From Bacteroidetes bacterium MED-G20 (GTDB lineage: Bacteria > Bacteroidota > Bacteroidia > Flavobacteriales_D > Parvicellaceae), in NCBI GenBank assembly GCA_905182745.1, contig CAJJCR010000008.1, positions 124,001 through 188,000 on the forward strand: a DNA stretch of 64,000 nt, given 5' to 3'. The notes beneath the pieces were generated by a model, which made no database searches, was not told the origin of the DNA, and saw nothing but the letters and a program-made list of their open reading frames with translations. Made by a program: the position numbers and the translations under genes. This document shows, piece by piece, positions 24,001-34,375 of the stretch (position 1 is the stretch's first letter; the number at the start of each line of letters is the position of its first letter).

Positions 24001-25371
24001 ACAAGTGAAGGAGAAACTGAATTAATAGTTATAGGAAGAGCTGGAGAATTAAAGATTACAGATAAATCTAAAAATGTCTCAATGACTGCTAATATCCCTT
24101 ACGGTTCTAAATTATTTGTTTCTCACAAAGACAAGCTTAAAAAAGGCGATCTTATTTGTAAGTGGGATCCATATAATGCAGTAATTATCTCTGAATTTGA
24201 AGGTGTTTTAAAGTTTAATAATTTAATTGAAGGATTGACCTATAGAGAAGAAGTGGATGAGCAAACTGGATTTACAGAAATTGTAATTAAAGAAAACAGA
24301 GATAAAAAGATGATTCCAACTATTTCTGTTGAGGATAAAACTGGGAATGAACTTAAATCTTATAATCTACCTGTAGATGCCCATATTATAGTTAAAGATG
24401 GAGATAAAATCAGTTCTGGTGACGTTATGGTTAAGATACCAAGAATGTCTGGTAAATCAGGTGATATTACTGGTGGTCTTCCTAGAGTAACTGAAATGTT
24501 TGAGGCAAGAAACCCTTCTAATCCTGCTGTTGTTTCTGAAATTGATGGTGTTGCATCTTATGGAAGAATCAAACGTGGTAACAGAGAAGTTGTTATTGAA
24601 GCTAGGACTGGAGAAGTTAAAAAATACTTAATTCCATTATCCAGACATATTTTAGTTCAGGAAAATGATTTTGTGAAGGCAGGTCAAACTCTTTCTGATG
24701 GAGCCATTACACCGAAAGATATTCTTTCAATTAAAGGACCTACTGCTGTTCAAGAATATATTGTTAATGAAATCCAAGAAGTCTATAGATTACAAGGTGT
24801 GAAAATTAATGACAAGCATTTTGAAGTAATTGTTAGACAAATGATGAGAAAGGTTCAGATTAACGAAGCTGGTGACACTAAATTCCTTGAAAATAATGCG
24901 GTTAATAAATGGGAATTCATGGTTGAAAACGATAAAATTTTCGGCAAAAAAGTAGTTACTGATCCAGGAGGATCTACTGAGCTCAAAGCAGGTCAAATTG
25001 TTTCTGTTAGAAAATTAAGAGATGAGAATTCAGCCCTTAAGAGAAACGATGCTAAACCTGTGGAGTCTAGAGATGCTCTAACAGCTACTGCAGAACCATT
25101 GTTGCAAGGAATAACTAAAGCTTCACTTCATACGGACAGCTTTATTTCTGCAGCATCTTTCCAAGAAACTACAAAAGTACTTAACCAAGCTGCTGTTAGC
25201 GGCAAGGTCGATCACATGTTGGGTCTTAAGGAAAACGTTATTGTTGGTCATAAAATTCCTGCTGGTACTGGAATGAAAAAATTCAGAGATTTATTAGTTG
25301 GTTCTGTTGATGATTTAAATAGAATGACTAATAAGGAGGAGGAAACTGTAGAAGAAAAAACTGAAGGTTAA
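21061..25371 (+). CDS. rpoC: DNA-directed RNA polymerase subunit beta'
   Basis: Catalytic beta' subunit, 1,436 aa and intact. The zinc ribbon is [20 protein letters not shown] near residues 62-82. The active-site Mg motif is [12 protein letters not shown] near residue 478. The second zinc site uses [15 protein letters not shown] near residue 900, and the trigger-loop region follows in [19 protein letters not shown]. It lies 25 bp after rpoB and 4 bp before the DUF3467 gene. Confidence 0.98.
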   Translation: MAFRKDKKFNSDFSKITISLASPESILERSHGEVLKPETINYRTYKPERDGLFCERIFGPVKDYECHCGKYKRIRYKGIVCDRCGVEVTEKKVRRERMGHIALVVPVAHIWYFRSLPNKIGYLLGLPTKKLDQIIYYERYVVIQAGDTKNAEGEPLKKLDFLTEEEYLDILDVLPKENQYLEDTDPNKFIAKMGAEGLHDLLGREDLDSKSYELRHQANNETSQQRKNEALKRLQVIESFRDANSRIENNPQWMIVKVVPVIPPDLRPLVPLDGGRFATSDLNDLYRRVIIRNNRLKRLIEIKAPEVILRNEKRMLQESVDSLFDNSRKSSAVKTDKNRPLKSLSDSLKGKQGRFRQNLLGKRVDYSARSVIVVGPTLKLHECGLPKGMAAELFKPFIIRKMIERGIVKTVKSAKKIVDKKEPVVWDILENVLKGHPVLLNRAPTLHRLGIQAFQPKLIEGKAIQLHPLVCTAFNADFDGDQMAVHVPLGNAAILEAQLLILASHNILNPANGAPITVPSQDMVLGLYYITKIRTSTADHIVKGENMTFYSPEEVKIAYNEKKLDLHAPIKVKINNYKNGEDVIEMIETTTGRILFNELVPREAGFINELLTKKALRDILTRIIKIAGVPNTAKFLDDIKDLGYQMSFKGGLSFILSDVVVPKEKDILIEKARKEVDEVKLNYNMGLITNNERYNQIIDIWTHTNSRLTHTLMEKLKSDQQGFNSIFMMMDSGARGSKEQIRQLSGMRGLMAKPQKSGATGGQDIIENPILSNFKEGLSILEYFISTHGARKGLADTALKTADAGYLTRRLVDVAQDVVINHPDCGTLRGLTVGALKKSDEIVENLYDRILGRVALFDIEHPASGEIIVLEGEEINEDSAVAIEEAGIDEVQIRSVLTCELTRGVCVKCYGRNLATGKIVQKGEAVGVIAAQSIGEPGTQLTLRTFHVGGTASNIADQAEISAKTDGVIEMEELRTIEKTTSEGETELIVIGRAGELKITDKSKNVSMTANIPYGSKLFVSHKDKLKKGDLICKWDPYNAVIISEFEGVLKFNNLIEGLTYREEVDEQTGFTEIVIKENRDKKMIPTISVEDKTGNELKSYNLPVDAHIIVKDGDKISSGDVMVKIPRMSGKSGDITGGLPRVTEMFEARNPSNPAVVSEIDGVASYGRIKRGNREVVIEARTGEVKKYLIPLSRHILVQENDFVKAGQTLSDGAITPKDILSIKGPTAVQEYIVNEIQEVYRLQGVKINDKHFEVIVRQMMRKVQINEAGDTKFLENNAVNKWEFMVENDKIFGKKVVTDPGGSTELKAGQIVSVRKLRDENSALKRNDAKPVESRDALTATAEPLLQGITKASLHTDSFISAASFQETTKVLNQAAVSGKVDHMLGLKENVIVGHKIPAGTGMKKFRDLLVGSVDDLNRMTNKEEETVEEKTEG

Positions 25372-25375
25372 CACC

Positions 25376-25690
25376 ATGTCTGAAGAAAAAAAACAACAAG
25401 GTATTAATATTGAGCTTTCTGAAGAAGTTGCCGAAGGGATTTATTCCAATTTAGCAATTATCACTCACTCTTCCTCAGAGTTTATCTTAGATTATATAAG
25501 AATAATGCCTGGAGTACCTAAAGGTAAGGTTAAGTCTAGAATTGTTATGACACCTGAACATGCTAAGAAATTACATCGTGCTTTATCTGATAATTTGTCA
25601 AAGTATGAGAATAACCACGGAAAAATAAAAGAAACTGATCAAGCCTCTCCAATTCCATTAAACTTTGGGGGTCCTGCTACGCAAGCTTAA
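25376..25690 (+). CDS. DUF3467 protein
   Basis: A 104 aa soluble protein matching DUF3467 in plan: ELSEEVAEGIYSNLAIITHS and SEFILDYIRIMPGVPKGKVK, then RIVMTPEHAKKLHRALSDNL. The family is regularly found just after rpoC in Bacteroidota. Its function is unknown, and a link to transcription is suggested only by position. An intrinsic terminator ends the operon 22 bp later. Confidence 0.85.
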   Translation: MSEEKKQQGINIELSEEVAEGIYSNLAIITHSSSEFILDYIRIMPGVPKGKVKSRIVMTPEHAKKLHRALSDNLSKYENNHGKIKETDQASPIPLNFGGPATQA

Positions 25691-25712
25691 TTTATTTTCA
25701 CAATTTTTTAAT

Positions 25713-25746
25713 AAAGGCCATTTCTAAATAGTTATGGCCTTTTTTT
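25713..25746 (+). terminator. Rho-independent terminator of the rpoBC-DUF3467 operon
   Basis: Stem AAAGGCCAT (25713-25721) / ATGGCCTTT (25734-25742), 12-nt loop, then a T run to 25746. Confidence 0.9.
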
Positions 25747-25762
25747 ATATTTTCACTAAACA

Positions 25763-27508
25763 ATGAGAACCTGTATTACTTTACTTTTTATTTCATTTTT
25801 TAGTACATTTTATAGCTTTAGCGACACTATTAAACCACCCATATCTTGGAGACAGATGTCCTTATTCCCAGATTCTAACTTATATAATTTATTTCTAGGT
25901 GGACCAGGGAGTGTTCAAAGGTCGTTAAAATTTAGCCAAGATAATTTGTCTATTTATGACAAACATTACATGTTTTTTTCAGAGCAAAAGGACATCTATT
26001 TTGTCAATAGTAATATTCCTGTTGTTGATGCACAATATATTCTGGGGAATGAATCAGAACAGAATCTTTCTTTATACCATAGTCAATCTGTTTCCAACAG
26101 ATCTGGGTATGCAGTTTCATTTTTAAAAAGAAGTCATGATGGCTATTACACCAATCAGTCAACGAATAATAATTATTTTCAGTTTTCTTTTAATAATAGA
26201 TCTATGGATTCGACCTACAATATGAAGTTTGGGTTAAAATACCACAGACTTTATAACCAGCTAAACGGTGGTTTAACTAACGACTCAAATTTCACTAATT
26301 CCAATGATTTTGAAAGCAATAGAAAGATTTTGAATGTAAATATGCAAAACTCCTATGCAACTAACAGACTGTTGAAGTTATACCTAAATCAAAATTGGAT
26401 TCTTAGCTCTTCAAAAAGTGATTCTGCCATGTTAAATATTAAAAAGATTAGTTTTAATAATTCCTTACAAAGAAGCTCTAGAGTTTATTTTGACAGTCTT
26501 AACCCAGATTTATTTCTTAATAATTTTCATAGTAGTGAAAGCACACATGATTCTTTATTGTTAGATGTTTTTAATAGTTCTATTAGGTACAATATAATTT
26601 CAGATAAAGACTCTGTGGCACATAACTTTAAAATTGGCTGGGATTCAGAAATTTTGTCTTATAAAAACAAACTAATAGATACTGTTTTAACCAACCAGTC
26701 TCTGAGTTTAGATTTTGTTAAGAGTAAAACAAATAATTCTTTTAGATTGGGTGGTAACTTTTATCCTCTAGGTTATAAAAAGAACAATTATGAAATCAAT
26801 TTTTTTTACGAAGGTTTTATTTTAAAAGATAAAAAATTTAAAATTTCAGGAGATTTAAGTGAATTTAGACCAGTTTTTGAAATTAACAATTACCAAAGTA
26901 ATCACCACTTTTGGAACAATAAACAGTTCAATAATATTTTATTTTGGAACGCTTCTGCAGAAATATCAGGTGGCTTATTTTCCTTGAAGTCACAAATCAA
27001 CCAGACTTATAGACCAATATATTTTACTGACTTTTCAGTGCCTTCACAATTTGATTCGTCAGCACAGGTTATCCAATCTTCTTTAAATTATAATTTAATT
27101 AAGAAAAAATATAACTTATTCACTGAAATTGTATATCAATTTCAAGGAGGAGCTCAAATTTTTCAATTACCTGACTGGGTAGGACAAGTAAAATTCAATT
27201 ATATTTTTGGAAATGAAAAAAGTAATTTAAAACTAGCTCTAGGAATCAATGCTAAGGTTTTTAGTAGTTATGCTTTACCAGTTTACTCCTCTGAAATAAA
27301 TCAGTTTACAATTAGTAATGGGCGCAAACAACCCTCCTATTTCATGGTTGATTTCTTAGCGAAAACTCAAATTAAAAGTGTTACAGTATTTCTTATGGTT
27401 ACTCATTTGAATTCCGGATTAACAGGATTTGATTATTTTTCTGCTTTTCATTTTCCGATTGCTGATCGTTGTTTGAAGTTTGGATTGAGGTGGGTCTTTT
27501 TGGATTAA
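25763..27508 (+). CDS. Putative outer-membrane porin (Porin_10-like)
   Basis: A 581 aa protein with a signal peptide (CITLLFISFFSTFYSFSD) and many alternating polar/aromatic beta strands rich in Asn, Ser, Phe and Tyr, ending in an aromatic strand (CLKFGLRWVFLD) as expected for a beta-barrel. The N-terminal layout (a W-R-x-M motif, then LYNLFLGGPGSVQ) resembles the Bacteroidota putative-porin family (Porin_10), which is recognised from overall pattern rather than a catalytic motif. Substrate unknown. acs follows after 38 bp. Confidence 0.65.
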   Translation: MRTCITLLFISFFSTFYSFSDTIKPPISWRQMSLFPDSNLYNLFLGGPGSVQRSLKFSQDNLSIYDKHYMFFSEQKDIYFVNSNIPVVDAQYILGNESEQNLSLYHSQSVSNRSGYAVSFLKRSHDGYYTNQSTNNNYFQFSFNNRSMDSTYNMKFGLKYHRLYNQLNGGLTNDSNFTNSNDFESNRKILNVNMQNSYATNRLLKLYLNQNWILSSSKSDSAMLNIKKISFNNSLQRSSRVYFDSLNPDLFLNNFHSSESTHDSLLLDVFNSSIRYNIISDKDSVAHNFKIGWDSEILSYKNKLIDTVLTNQSLSLDFVKSKTNNSFRLGGNFYPLGYKKNNYEINFFYEGFILKDKKFKISGDLSEFRPVFEINNYQSNHHFWNNKQFNNILFWNASAEISGGLFSLKSQINQTYRPIYFTDFSVPSQFDSSAQVIQSSLNYNLIKKKYNLFTEIVYQFQGGAQIFQLPDWVGQVKFNYIFGNEKSNLKLALGINAKVFSSYALPVYSSEINQFTISNGRKQPSYFMVDFLAKTQIKSVTVFLMVTHLNSGLTGFDYFSAFHFPIADRCLKFGLRWVFLD

Positions 27509-27546
27509 GATATCCTATATTTTTATTATTTTAATAAAAATTTTGA

Positions 27547-29439
27547 ATGAAGAAAATAGAGAGTTTAAGCGAATATTATCAAGATTATCAAGAAAGCATA
27601 GATAATCCTGAAAGTTTTTGGGAGGATAAAGCTTCTTCTTTCCAATGGATGTCCAAATGGAGCAAAGTTCTTAATTGGGAATTTGACACTCCTAAAGTTG
27701 AATGGTTTGTTGGTGGAAAGTTAAATATAACTGAGAATTGTTTAGATAGACATTTAGAAACACGACCAAATCAAGTTGCAATTCTATGGGAACCTAATGA
27801 TCCAGAAGAGAAAGTAATAAAGATTACATACAAAGAACTTCATCATAGGGTAAGTGTTTTTGCAAATGTTTTAAAAACTCATGGAGCTAAAAAAGGCGAT
27901 AGGATTTGTTTATACATGCCAATGGTTCCCGAGCTAGCAATCGCTACTTTAGCTTGCGCAAGAATTGGGGCAATACATTCGGTAGTTTTTGCAGGATTTT
28001 CAGCTAAAGCTTTAGCAGATAGAATAAATGATGCTAGTTGTAATATTCTCTTAACAAGTGATGGGTCATATAGAGGATCCAAACAATTATGTCTAAAAGA
28101 AATTGCAGATAAAGCTTTGGAATCGTGTTCAAGTATTACAAGTTGTATTGTACTAAAGAGAACAGGTGAAAATATTTCAATGAAGCCCAAAAGAGATTTT
28201 TGGTGGAAGGAAGAAACATCCAAAGTTAGCAGCTTGTGTAAAGCTCAGCAGATGGACTCTGAGGACCCATTATTCATTTTATATACTTCTGGTTCAACAG
28301 GAAAACCAAAAGGAGTACAACACCACTGTGGAGGTTATATGGTTTATGCAGAGTATAGCTTTAGAAATGTATTTCAGTACAACCAAAATGATATTTATTG
28401 GTGTACTGCTGATATTGGATGGATTACAGGTCATACGTATATAGTTTATGGTCCGTTATTGGCTGGAGCTACAACACTTATGTTCGAAGGGGTTCCTACT
28501 TTTCCGGATGCTGGTAGATTTTGGGAAATCTGTGATAAGCACCAAGTAAATATTTTTTATACTGCACCTACTGCTATTAGGGCTCTACAAGCATGCGGTA
28601 ATGAATTCCCAGAAAAGTATGATTTAAGTTCTTTAAAAACTTTAGGAAGTGTTGGTGAGCCAATTAATGAAGAAGCTTGGGATTGGTATAATAAGTATAT
28701 TGGAAAAGAAAAATGTTCCATTGTCGATACATGGTGGCAAACCGAAACAGGAGGAATTCTAATATCTCCACTTTCAAATATTACCAAGACCAAACCTACT
28801 TATGCTACTCTTCCATTACCGGGAATCCAACCCTGTTTAGTAGATTTAAATGGAGACGAATTATTGGGGAATAATGTTCAAGGTAATTTATGTATTAAGT
28901 TCCCATGGCCAAGTATGATTAGAACTATTTATGGCGATCATGAAAGATGTAAAAACGTATATTTTTCTAATTATCCCGGAAAATATTTTACTGGGGATGG
29001 TTGCAAAAGAGATCATGATGGTTTTTACCGCATCACAGGTAGAGTAGATGACGTAATTAATGTTTCCGGACATAGGCTAGGAACTGCAGAAGTTGAAAAT
29101 GGTATTAATGAGCACCCTTTGGTAGTTGAAAGTGCTGTTGTTGGTTTTCCTCATGAAATTAAGGGGCAAGGTATTTATGCATACATTATCTTAGATAAGA
29201 ATTCTATTTTGGAACTTGAAATTAAAGGTCAGATTTTAGAAACGGTTGTTAATGAGATAGGTCCTATAGCTAAGCCAGATAAAATTCAATTTGTTAAAGG
29301 GTTGCCCAAAACCAGATCAGGAAAAATTATGCGAAGAATTTTAAGAAAAGTTGCTGAAGGGGATACAACTAATTTGGGCGACATTTCTACTTTATTAGAC
29401 CCTTCAGTAGTGGATCAAATCATTAAAAATTCTATATAA
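27547..29439 (+). CDS. acs: Acetyl-CoA synthetase
   Basis: Activates acetate through acetyl-AMP to acetyl-CoA. The 630 aa length is normal. Motifs: the nucleotide loop YTSGSTGKPKGVQHH near residue 247, DTWWQTETGG near 397, TGDGCKRDHDGFYRITGRVDD near 480-500, and the acetylation-regulated lysine in KTRSGKIMRRILR near 593. A bidirectional terminator separates it from convergent groL. Confidence 0.97.
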   Translation: MKKIESLSEYYQDYQESIDNPESFWEDKASSFQWMSKWSKVLNWEFDTPKVEWFVGGKLNITENCLDRHLETRPNQVAILWEPNDPEEKVIKITYKELHHRVSVFANVLKTHGAKKGDRICLYMPMVPELAIATLACARIGAIHSVVFAGFSAKALADRINDASCNILLTSDGSYRGSKQLCLKEIADKALESCSSITSCIVLKRTGENISMKPKRDFWWKEETSKVSSLCKAQQMDSEDPLFILYTSGSTGKPKGVQHHCGGYMVYAEYSFRNVFQYNQNDIYWCTADIGWITGHTYIVYGPLLAGATTLMFEGVPTFPDAGRFWEICDKHQVNIFYTAPTAIRALQACGNEFPEKYDLSSLKTLGSVGEPINEEAWDWYNKYIGKEKCSIVDTWWQTETGGILISPLSNITKTKPTYATLPLPGIQPCLVDLNGDELLGNNVQGNLCIKFPWPSMIRTIYGDHERCKNVYFSNYPGKYFTGDGCKRDHDGFYRITGRVDDVINVSGHRLGTAEVENGINEHPLVVESAVVGFPHEIKGQGIYAYIILDKNSILELEIKGQILETVVNEIGPIAKPDKIQFVKGLPKTRSGKIMRRILRKVAEGDTTNLGDISTLLDPSVVDQIIKNSI

Positions 29440-29473
29440 AAAAAGCCCCATATTTAATAATGGGGCTTTTTTT
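29438..29473. terminator. Bidirectional terminator between acs and groL
   Basis: A-rich arm plus GCCCCAT (to 29451), loop ATTTAATA, then ATGGGGC plus a T run to 29473. The A run on one side and the T run on the other let the same hairpin end acs (plus) and groL (minus). It overlaps the acs stop codon by two bases. Confidence 0.92.
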
Positions 29474-29488
29474 ATAATTAAATGATTT

Positions 29489-31129
29489 TTACATCATACC
29501 TGGCATTCCACCTGGCATTCCACCACCCATAGGCGGCATTGGAGAATCCTCTTCTGGTTCATCAGAAATAACACATTCGGTAGTTAACATCATAGAAGCA
29601 ATTGAAGCAGCATTTTCTAATGCACTTCTTGAAACTTTTGTTGGATCAATAACTCCGGACTTCATTAAAGACTCATATTTGTCAGTTCTAGCATTGTAAC
29701 CAAAGTCACCTTTGCCTTCTTTAACTTTCTGAACAACAACAGCGCCTTCTCCTCCAGCATTTTCCACAATTGTTCTTAAAGGGTCTTCAATAGCTCTTTT
29801 AACTATTTTAATACCTGTACATTCATCTTCATTTTCACCACTGTCTTCGTCTAAAGCAGCGGCAGCTCTTATATAAGCTACTCCTCCTCCAGGAATAATA
29901 CCTTCTTCTACAGCAGCTCTTGTTGCGGCTAAAGCATCGTCTACTCTGTCTTTTTTCTCTTTCATTTCAACTTCAGTTGCAGCACCAACATAAAGAACAG
30001 CAACACCACCAGCTAGTTTAGCTAACCTTTCTTGAAGTTTTTCTTTGTCGTAATCTGACGTAGTAGTTTCTATTTGCGCTTTAATCTGGTTAGTTCTAGC
30101 TAAAATATCCTCTTTTTTCCCAGCACCATTAACTAAAGTAGTATTGTCTTTGTCAATTTCTACTTTTTCACAAGTTCCAAGCATTTCTAAAGTGGTATTT
30201 TCCATTTTAAATCCTCTCTCTTCTGAAATCACAGTGCCACCAGTTAAAATAGCAATATCTTCAAGCATTGCTTTTCTTCTGTCTCCAAATCCAGGAGCTT
30301 TAACCGCAGCAATTTTTAAAGAACCTCTTATTTTGTTGACAACCAATGTAGCAAGTGCTTCACCATCCACATCTTCGGCAATGATTAATAAAGGTTTTCC
30401 AGTCTGAGCAACTGGTTCCAAAACTGGAAGAAGGTCTTTCATATTAGAAATTTTCTTATCATATATTAATATGTAAGGACTTTCTAAGTCTGCAATCATT
30501 TTCTCAGCATTGGTAACAAAATACGGAGATAAATAGCCTCTGTCAAACTGCATTCCTTCAACAGTTTTTACGTCAGTTTCAGTACCTTTTGCTTCTTCAA
30601 CCGTAATAACACCATCTTTTCCTACAACTTCCATTGCTTTTGCAATTAAAGAACCAATAGTCTCGTCATTATTAGCAGAAATTGAAGCTACTTGTTTTAT
30701 TCTGTCATTGTCAGAACCTACATCTTGGGAAAGTTTTCTTAATTCTTCAACAACGGTTTTAACTGCTTTGTCAATTCCTCTTTTCAAGTCCATTGGGTTA
30801 GCTCCAGCAGCTACGTTTTTCAAACCTGCGCTAATTATTCCCTGAGCTAAAACAGTAGCAGTTGTGGTTCCATCACCGGCAGTATCGTTGGTTTTAGAGG
30901 CTACTTCTTTTACCATTTGAGCTCCCATGTTTTCAACAGGATCTTTTAGTTCAATTTCTTTAGCTACAGTTACTCCATCTTTAGTTACCTGTGGGGCACC
31001 AAATTTTTTATCAATAACAACGTTCCTTCCCTTAGGACCTAATGTTGCTTTTACCGCATTAGCAAGTGCATCAACTCCTTTTTTAAGTCTGTCTCTTGCC
31101 TCTACTTCAAATATTATTTCTTTAGCCAT
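29489..31129 (-). CDS. groL: 60 kDa chaperonin GroEL
   Basis: Forms the double-ring ATP-driven folding chamber. 546 aa, with [17 protein letters not shown] near the N terminus, the ATP-site [16 protein letters not shown] near residue 85 and the Gly/Met-rich tail [12 protein letters not shown]. It lies 14 bp after groS and ends at the bidirectional terminator. Confidence 0.98.
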   Translation of the reverse strand: MAKEIIFEVEARDRLKKGVDALANAVKATLGPKGRNVVIDKKFGAPQVTKDGVTVAKEIELKDPVENMGAQMVKEVASKTNDTAGDGTTTATVLAQGIISAGLKNVAAGANPMDLKRGIDKAVKTVVEELRKLSQDVGSDNDRIKQVASISANNDETIGSLIAKAMEVVGKDGVITVEEAKGTETDVKTVEGMQFDRGYLSPYFVTNAEKMIADLESPYILIYDKKISNMKDLLPVLEPVAQTGKPLLIIAEDVDGEALATLVVNKIRGSLKIAAVKAPGFGDRRKAMLEDIAILTGGTVISEERGFKMENTTLEMLGTCEKVEIDKDNTTLVNGAGKKEDILARTNQIKAQIETTTSDYDKEKLQERLAKLAGGVAVLYVGAATEVEMKEKKDRVDDALAATRAAVEEGIIPGGGVAYIRAAAALDEDSGENEDECTGIKIVKRAIEDPLRTIVENAGGEGAVVVQKVKEGKGDFGYNARTDKYESLMKSGVIDPTKVSRSALENAASIASMMLTTECVISDEPEEDSPMPPMGGGMPGGMPGMM

Positions 31130-31143
31130 TTTATTTTATTTAA

Positions 31144-31422
31144 TTATTTAACAATTGCAAAAATGTCGCTTTCTCTCATAATAAGATAATCACTTCCATC
31201 AATTTTTATTTCTGTTCCGCTGTATTGTCCATACAGTACAGTTTCACCTACTTTAACAGTTACAGGTTCATCTTTTTTACCGCTTCCTGCAGCAACAACT
31301 TTTCCCTTTTTAGGTTTTTCTTTTGCTGTATCAGGTATTATTATTCCACCTGATGTAGTTTCTTCGGCAGCAGATGGTTCAATAATTACTCTATCCGCTA
31401 GTGGTTTTACATTTATAGACAT
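31144..31422 (-). CDS. groS: 10 kDa co-chaperonin GroES
   Basis: Heptameric lid of GroEL; 92 aa. Family blocks are [19 protein letters not shown] (the mobile loop begins here), [20 protein letters not shown] and the final [14 protein letters not shown]. First gene of the groSL operon. Confidence 0.98.
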   Translation of the reverse strand: MSINVKPLADRVIIEPSAAEETTSGGIIIPDTAKEKPKKGKVVAAGSGKKDEPVTVKVGETVLYGQYSGTEIKIDGSDYLIMRESDIFAIVK

Positions 31423-31541
31423 TGTTTATTATTTAATATTTATAGGTTAGGTACTGCACATTTTGTGCCATTAAATTATAGTGATTAGAATGTTGACAAT
31501 TTGACCTTGCTGAGGTCAAAAAATGACATCCTGACATTAAA
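31423..31541 (-). promoter_or_regulatory. groSL upstream regulatory region
   Basis: The 119 bp between secG and groS hold a perfect 8-bp inverted repeat, TTTGACCT (31500-31507) / AGGTCAAA (31513-31520) with a 5-base spacer. There are two TGACAT direct repeats (31524-31529, 31532-31537) and a small hairpin GCACA-TTT-TGTGC (31456-31468) that would lie in the leader RNA. No CIRCE element (TTAGCACTC-N9-GAGTGCTAA) is present, so control by HrcA is not supported. That the repeats act in stress control is inference. Confidence 0.5.
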
Positions 31542-31862
31542 CTAATTAGGTAAATCAGTTGGGAGATTGACTGGGTCACCTGAAGAAGGTAAACTAATAC
31601 CTTCGTTTTTATCTATGTCAGTTGAAATTTCGTTATTGCCGCCGCCAAAGTTAAATGCAGCTAAAAGGCTTAAAAAGCCCATAATAGCTGCTAGAGTCCA
31701 TGTAGCTTTTTCAATAGTTTCTGTGGACTGAGCAACTCCACCTAATTGGTTAACATTTCCAAATGAAGAGTCTAGCCCTCCACCCTTTGAGTTCTGAAGT
31801 AAAACTATTACAATAAGCAAAATTGCTGTAATAGTTGATAATATCATTAATAAAGTTCCCAT
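31542..31862 (-). CDS. secG: Preprotein translocase subunit SecG
   Basis: A 106 aa SecYEG accessory subunit with two membrane helices (ILSTITAILLIVIVLLQ and ATWTLAAIMGFLSLLAAF) joined by the family loop QNSKGGGLDSSFG. The polar C terminus is longer than in E. coli, as usual in Bacteroidota. It follows the TPR gene by one base. Confidence 0.93.
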   Translation of the reverse strand: MGTLLMILSTITAILLIVIVLLQNSKGGGLDSSFGNVNQLGGVAQSTETIEKATWTLAAIMGFLSLLAAFNFGGGNNEISTDIDKNEGISLPSSGDPVNLPTDLPN

Positions 31863-31863
31863 C

Positions 31864-32604
31864 TTATGGTTGTGTTTTTAATTTAATGTAATTAATTCGG
31901 CTTGCAAAGAAAAGTTTTTTTTCTGGATTAGACAACATCAATTGCTCATAGATTTCAATTGCCTTAGGGTAATTACCTTGCTTTACATATATTTCAGCCA
32001 ATGTTTCAGTATTCATCTCATGGCTATCTTTTAAGCTTTTTTTAGCTGCGTTAGTAGCAGAAAAGAAATTCTTTTTCTCAGTAGAAATTTTTCTATTGTT
32101 TAAATTCTTAATTATATTATCAATTTCCTTTTCTATAGAATTAGATTTTTGACTGGGCTTATTAAGCAACCACTCATTGATAGGCATAATTTCTTTAATA
32201 GGACTATCAACTTCATGCTCCCTTTGAAAAATATCTTGTTGATTTTCTAATTCATTAATTAGTTGGTTTTGAATTAAGCTGCCATAAATATTTTTTTCTA
32301 AAACATTTAAATCGTTGTTTTTTTCCTCCTTAAAATCATTCTTTTTATCCTCTTTTATTTTTTTCCTTTCGTGAATTCTGTCGTATAGCAAGCCTCTATC
32401 ACCAATTCTAAGTGCTGTACTATTAAGTGATTGTTCGAAACCAATTCTTTTTTGATGGTTAAGAATTTTAGATAAAAACAAAAAGCAAATCCCTGAAAAT
32501 GGATATTTCAAAGTGAGTTCGAAAAAAAATTCAAGGTCTTTTTCAGACACTTTTTCTGGATCCTCTATTATTTGCTTGATATTTTTCAATTGATATTCTA
32601 CCAT
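31864..32604 (-). CDS. Hypothetical protein with C-terminal TPR
   Basis: A 246 aa protein without a signal peptide. The middle (about residues 80-200) is charged and low in complexity, rich in Lys, Glu and Asn. One TPR-like repeat ends it (TLAEIYVKQGNYPKAIEIYE, residues about 203-222). It overlaps the lptE end by 7 bp and precedes secG by 1 bp, so it is translated as part of an envelope-biogenesis operon. A role in that process is suggested only by context. Confidence 0.7.
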   Translation of the reverse strand: MVEYQLKNIKQIIEDPEKVSEKDLEFFFELTLKYPFSGICFLFLSKILNHQKRIGFEQSLNSTALRIGDRGLLYDRIHERKKIKEDKKNDFKEEKNNDLNVLEKNIYGSLIQNQLINELENQQDIFQREHEVDSPIKEIMPINEWLLNKPSQKSNSIEKEIDNIIKNLNNRKISTEKKNFFSATNAAKKSLKDSHEMNTETLAEIYVKQGNYPKAIEIYEQLMLSNPEKKLFFASRINYIKLKTQP

Positions 32605-33116
32605 TCTCCAGCAAATATTTTGTCAAAAACATCTTGAGTAATTTGATAATTTAAGTTTTCAACTAATTCTTCTTCAATTGAACTAAAATCTGTTGAAGCA
32701 TCGTAATCTACAAAAGCACTAAATGCACTGTTGTTAAGCCCAATTGAGTCATTTTGATTATAGTATGTGTTTACGTTTACAGACATTTTGAGTCTGTTTT
32801 GGGCTGCACTTTCACTTCCTGCTTGAATGTTTATAGGGCTAATTGTATAGTTTTTTATAACTCCACTAATTTGTAAGTCTCCATTTTCAGCTACTAAATT
32901 AAGCTTGGTTTGAGACTGCATAATATCTCGTAAACTTTCTGTGAAGGATGCTCCAAGAAACGAACCACCGATTGCACTTTTATTATCAAAATAATCTACC
33001 TGTACTGTTTTGGCATTAATTTCTTTGGTTTCAGAACCACCAGATTTAAAACTAAATTGGGGGAGTGCACATCTAGTTAATATTATACTTATAAATATTA
33101 TTTTTAATTTAGTCAC
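32598..33116 (-). CDS. lptE: LptE-family LPS-assembly lipoprotein
   Basis: A 172 aa protein of the Bacteroidota LptE type, partner of LptD at the outer membrane. It has a short signal and a lipobox-like ILTRC with Cys16, though Arg at -1 is unusual. GGSFLGASFTESLRDIMQSQ and ISGVIKNYTISPINIQAG fit the family's N-terminal strand-helix pattern. The call rests on domain pattern and on the operon with secG and the sigma-54 activator. Confidence 0.72.
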   Translation of the reverse strand: MTKLKIIFISIILTRCALPQFSFKSGGSETKEINAKTVQVDYFDNKSAIGGSFLGASFTESLRDIMQSQTKLNLVAENGDLQISGVIKNYTISPINIQAGSESAAQNRLKMSVNVNTYYNQNDSIGLNNSAFSAFVDYDASTDFSSIEEELVENLNYQITQDVFDKIFAGEW

Positions 33117-34373
33117 TTATTTTAAAATTTCAAATTCTTTTATTTTTCTGTAAAGAGTTCTCTCAGAAATACCAAGTTCTTTTGCTGCATTTTTTCTTCT
33201 GCCGTTGTGCTTTTTAAGTGCTTTTTGAATAAGTTCTTTTTCCCTTTCTTCTAAGGACAAAGATTCTTCAATTTCAACACTTTCTTGAAAGGAAATATTA
33301 TAGGATGGTGGTTCTTCTCTAATGTTTTCTTCTTGCAGTGAAACTGTATTGTTGGATTGCTCGTCAAATTTAATTTCCCCATCCAATTTTGAAGAATCAC
33401 TCAGTTTTGTAATCAATGCAGTTTTTTCGTTGCTAGATAAATTGTTATTATTCAAAAGATCTACAATAACTCTTTTCATTTCTGTAACATCTTGCTTCAT
33501 CTCAAAAAGTACTTTATATAAAATATCTCTTTCTGAAAAGTTATCACTTTCTTTTTTGCCATCAATTACCATTGGAAGATTTCTGCTAGAATCAATGTCT
33601 GGAAGATATTTAGTTAAAATAAGTTCATCAACTTCTCTAGAGTTTTCAATAACTGAAATTTGTTCTGCTACATTTTTAAGTTGTCTTATGTTCCCTGGCC
33701 ATAAATATTTCTCTAGTATATCTACTGCTTTTGGATTTAGTCTAATTCCAGGCATTCTATATTTTTCAGCAAAATCTGCAGAGAACTTTCTAAATAATAA
33801 ATGGATGTCATTTTTTCTTTCTCTCAAAGGTTCTAAAGAAATAGGAACAGTACTTAATCTATAAAAAAGATCTTCTCTAAATTTGCCTTTTTGAATAGCT
33901 TTTTGAACGTTTTCGTTGGTTGCAGCTATAATTCTTACATCTGTTTTTTTAACTTTTGAAGCCCCAACCTTAATAAACTCTCCAGTCTCTAGAACTCTAA
34001 GAAGTCTAACTTGTGTAGGAAGAGGAAGTTCAGCAACTTCGTCTAAGAATATAGTTCCTCCGTCTGCAACTTCAAAGTATCCTTTTCTACTGTCTGTAGC
34101 TCCAGTAAATGCCCCTTTTTCATGCCCAAACAGTTCTGAATCTATGGTTCCTTCTGGTATTGCTCCACAGTTTACAGCTATATATTCATGGTGTTTTCTA
34201 GAACTATAGTGATGGATAATTTTTGGCATATTTTCTTTTCCAGTACCACTTTCACCTGTTATTAAAACAGTAATATCTGTTGGTGCAACCTGAATAGCTA
34301 CATCCAATGCTCTATTTAATGGCTCAGAGTTTCCAATAATTCCAAATCTATTTTTGACAGTCTGTAAATTCAT
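33117..34373 (-). CDS. Sigma-54-dependent transcriptional activator lacking a receiver domain
   Basis: A 418 aa AAA+ enhancer-binding protein. Walker A is GESGTGKE (residues 40-47), the sigma-54 contact loop is GAFTGA (87-92) and Walker B is GGTIFLDE (105-112). The arginine-finger region is FREDLFYRLSTVPI, and the Fis-type DNA-binding helix is NGRRKNAAKELGISERTLYR at the C terminus. It starts directly with the AAA+ domain, with no N-terminal receiver, GAF or PAS domain, so activity is probably set by abundance or a partner. The gap between AAA+ and HTH (about 270-375) is long and acidic. It is one base from lptE and 2 bases from miaB. Confidence 0.9.
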   Translation of the reverse strand: MNLQTVKNRFGIIGNSEPLNRALDVAIQVAPTDITVLITGESGTGKENMPKIIHHYSSRKHHEYIAVNCGAIPEGTIDSELFGHEKGAFTGATDSRKGYFEVADGGTIFLDEVAELPLPTQVRLLRVLETGEFIKVGASKVKKTDVRIIAATNENVQKAIQKGKFREDLFYRLSTVPISLEPLRERKNDIHLLFRKFSADFAEKYRMPGIRLNPKAVDILEKYLWPGNIRQLKNVAEQISVIENSREVDELILTKYLPDIDSSRNLPMVIDGKKESDNFSERDILYKVLFEMKQDVTEMKRVIVDLLNNNNLSSNEKTALITKLSDSSKLDGEIKFDEQSNNTVSLQEENIREEPPSYNISFQESVEIEESLSLEEREKELIQKALKKHNGRRKNAAKELGISERTLYRKIKEFEILK

Positions 34374-34375
34374 TT

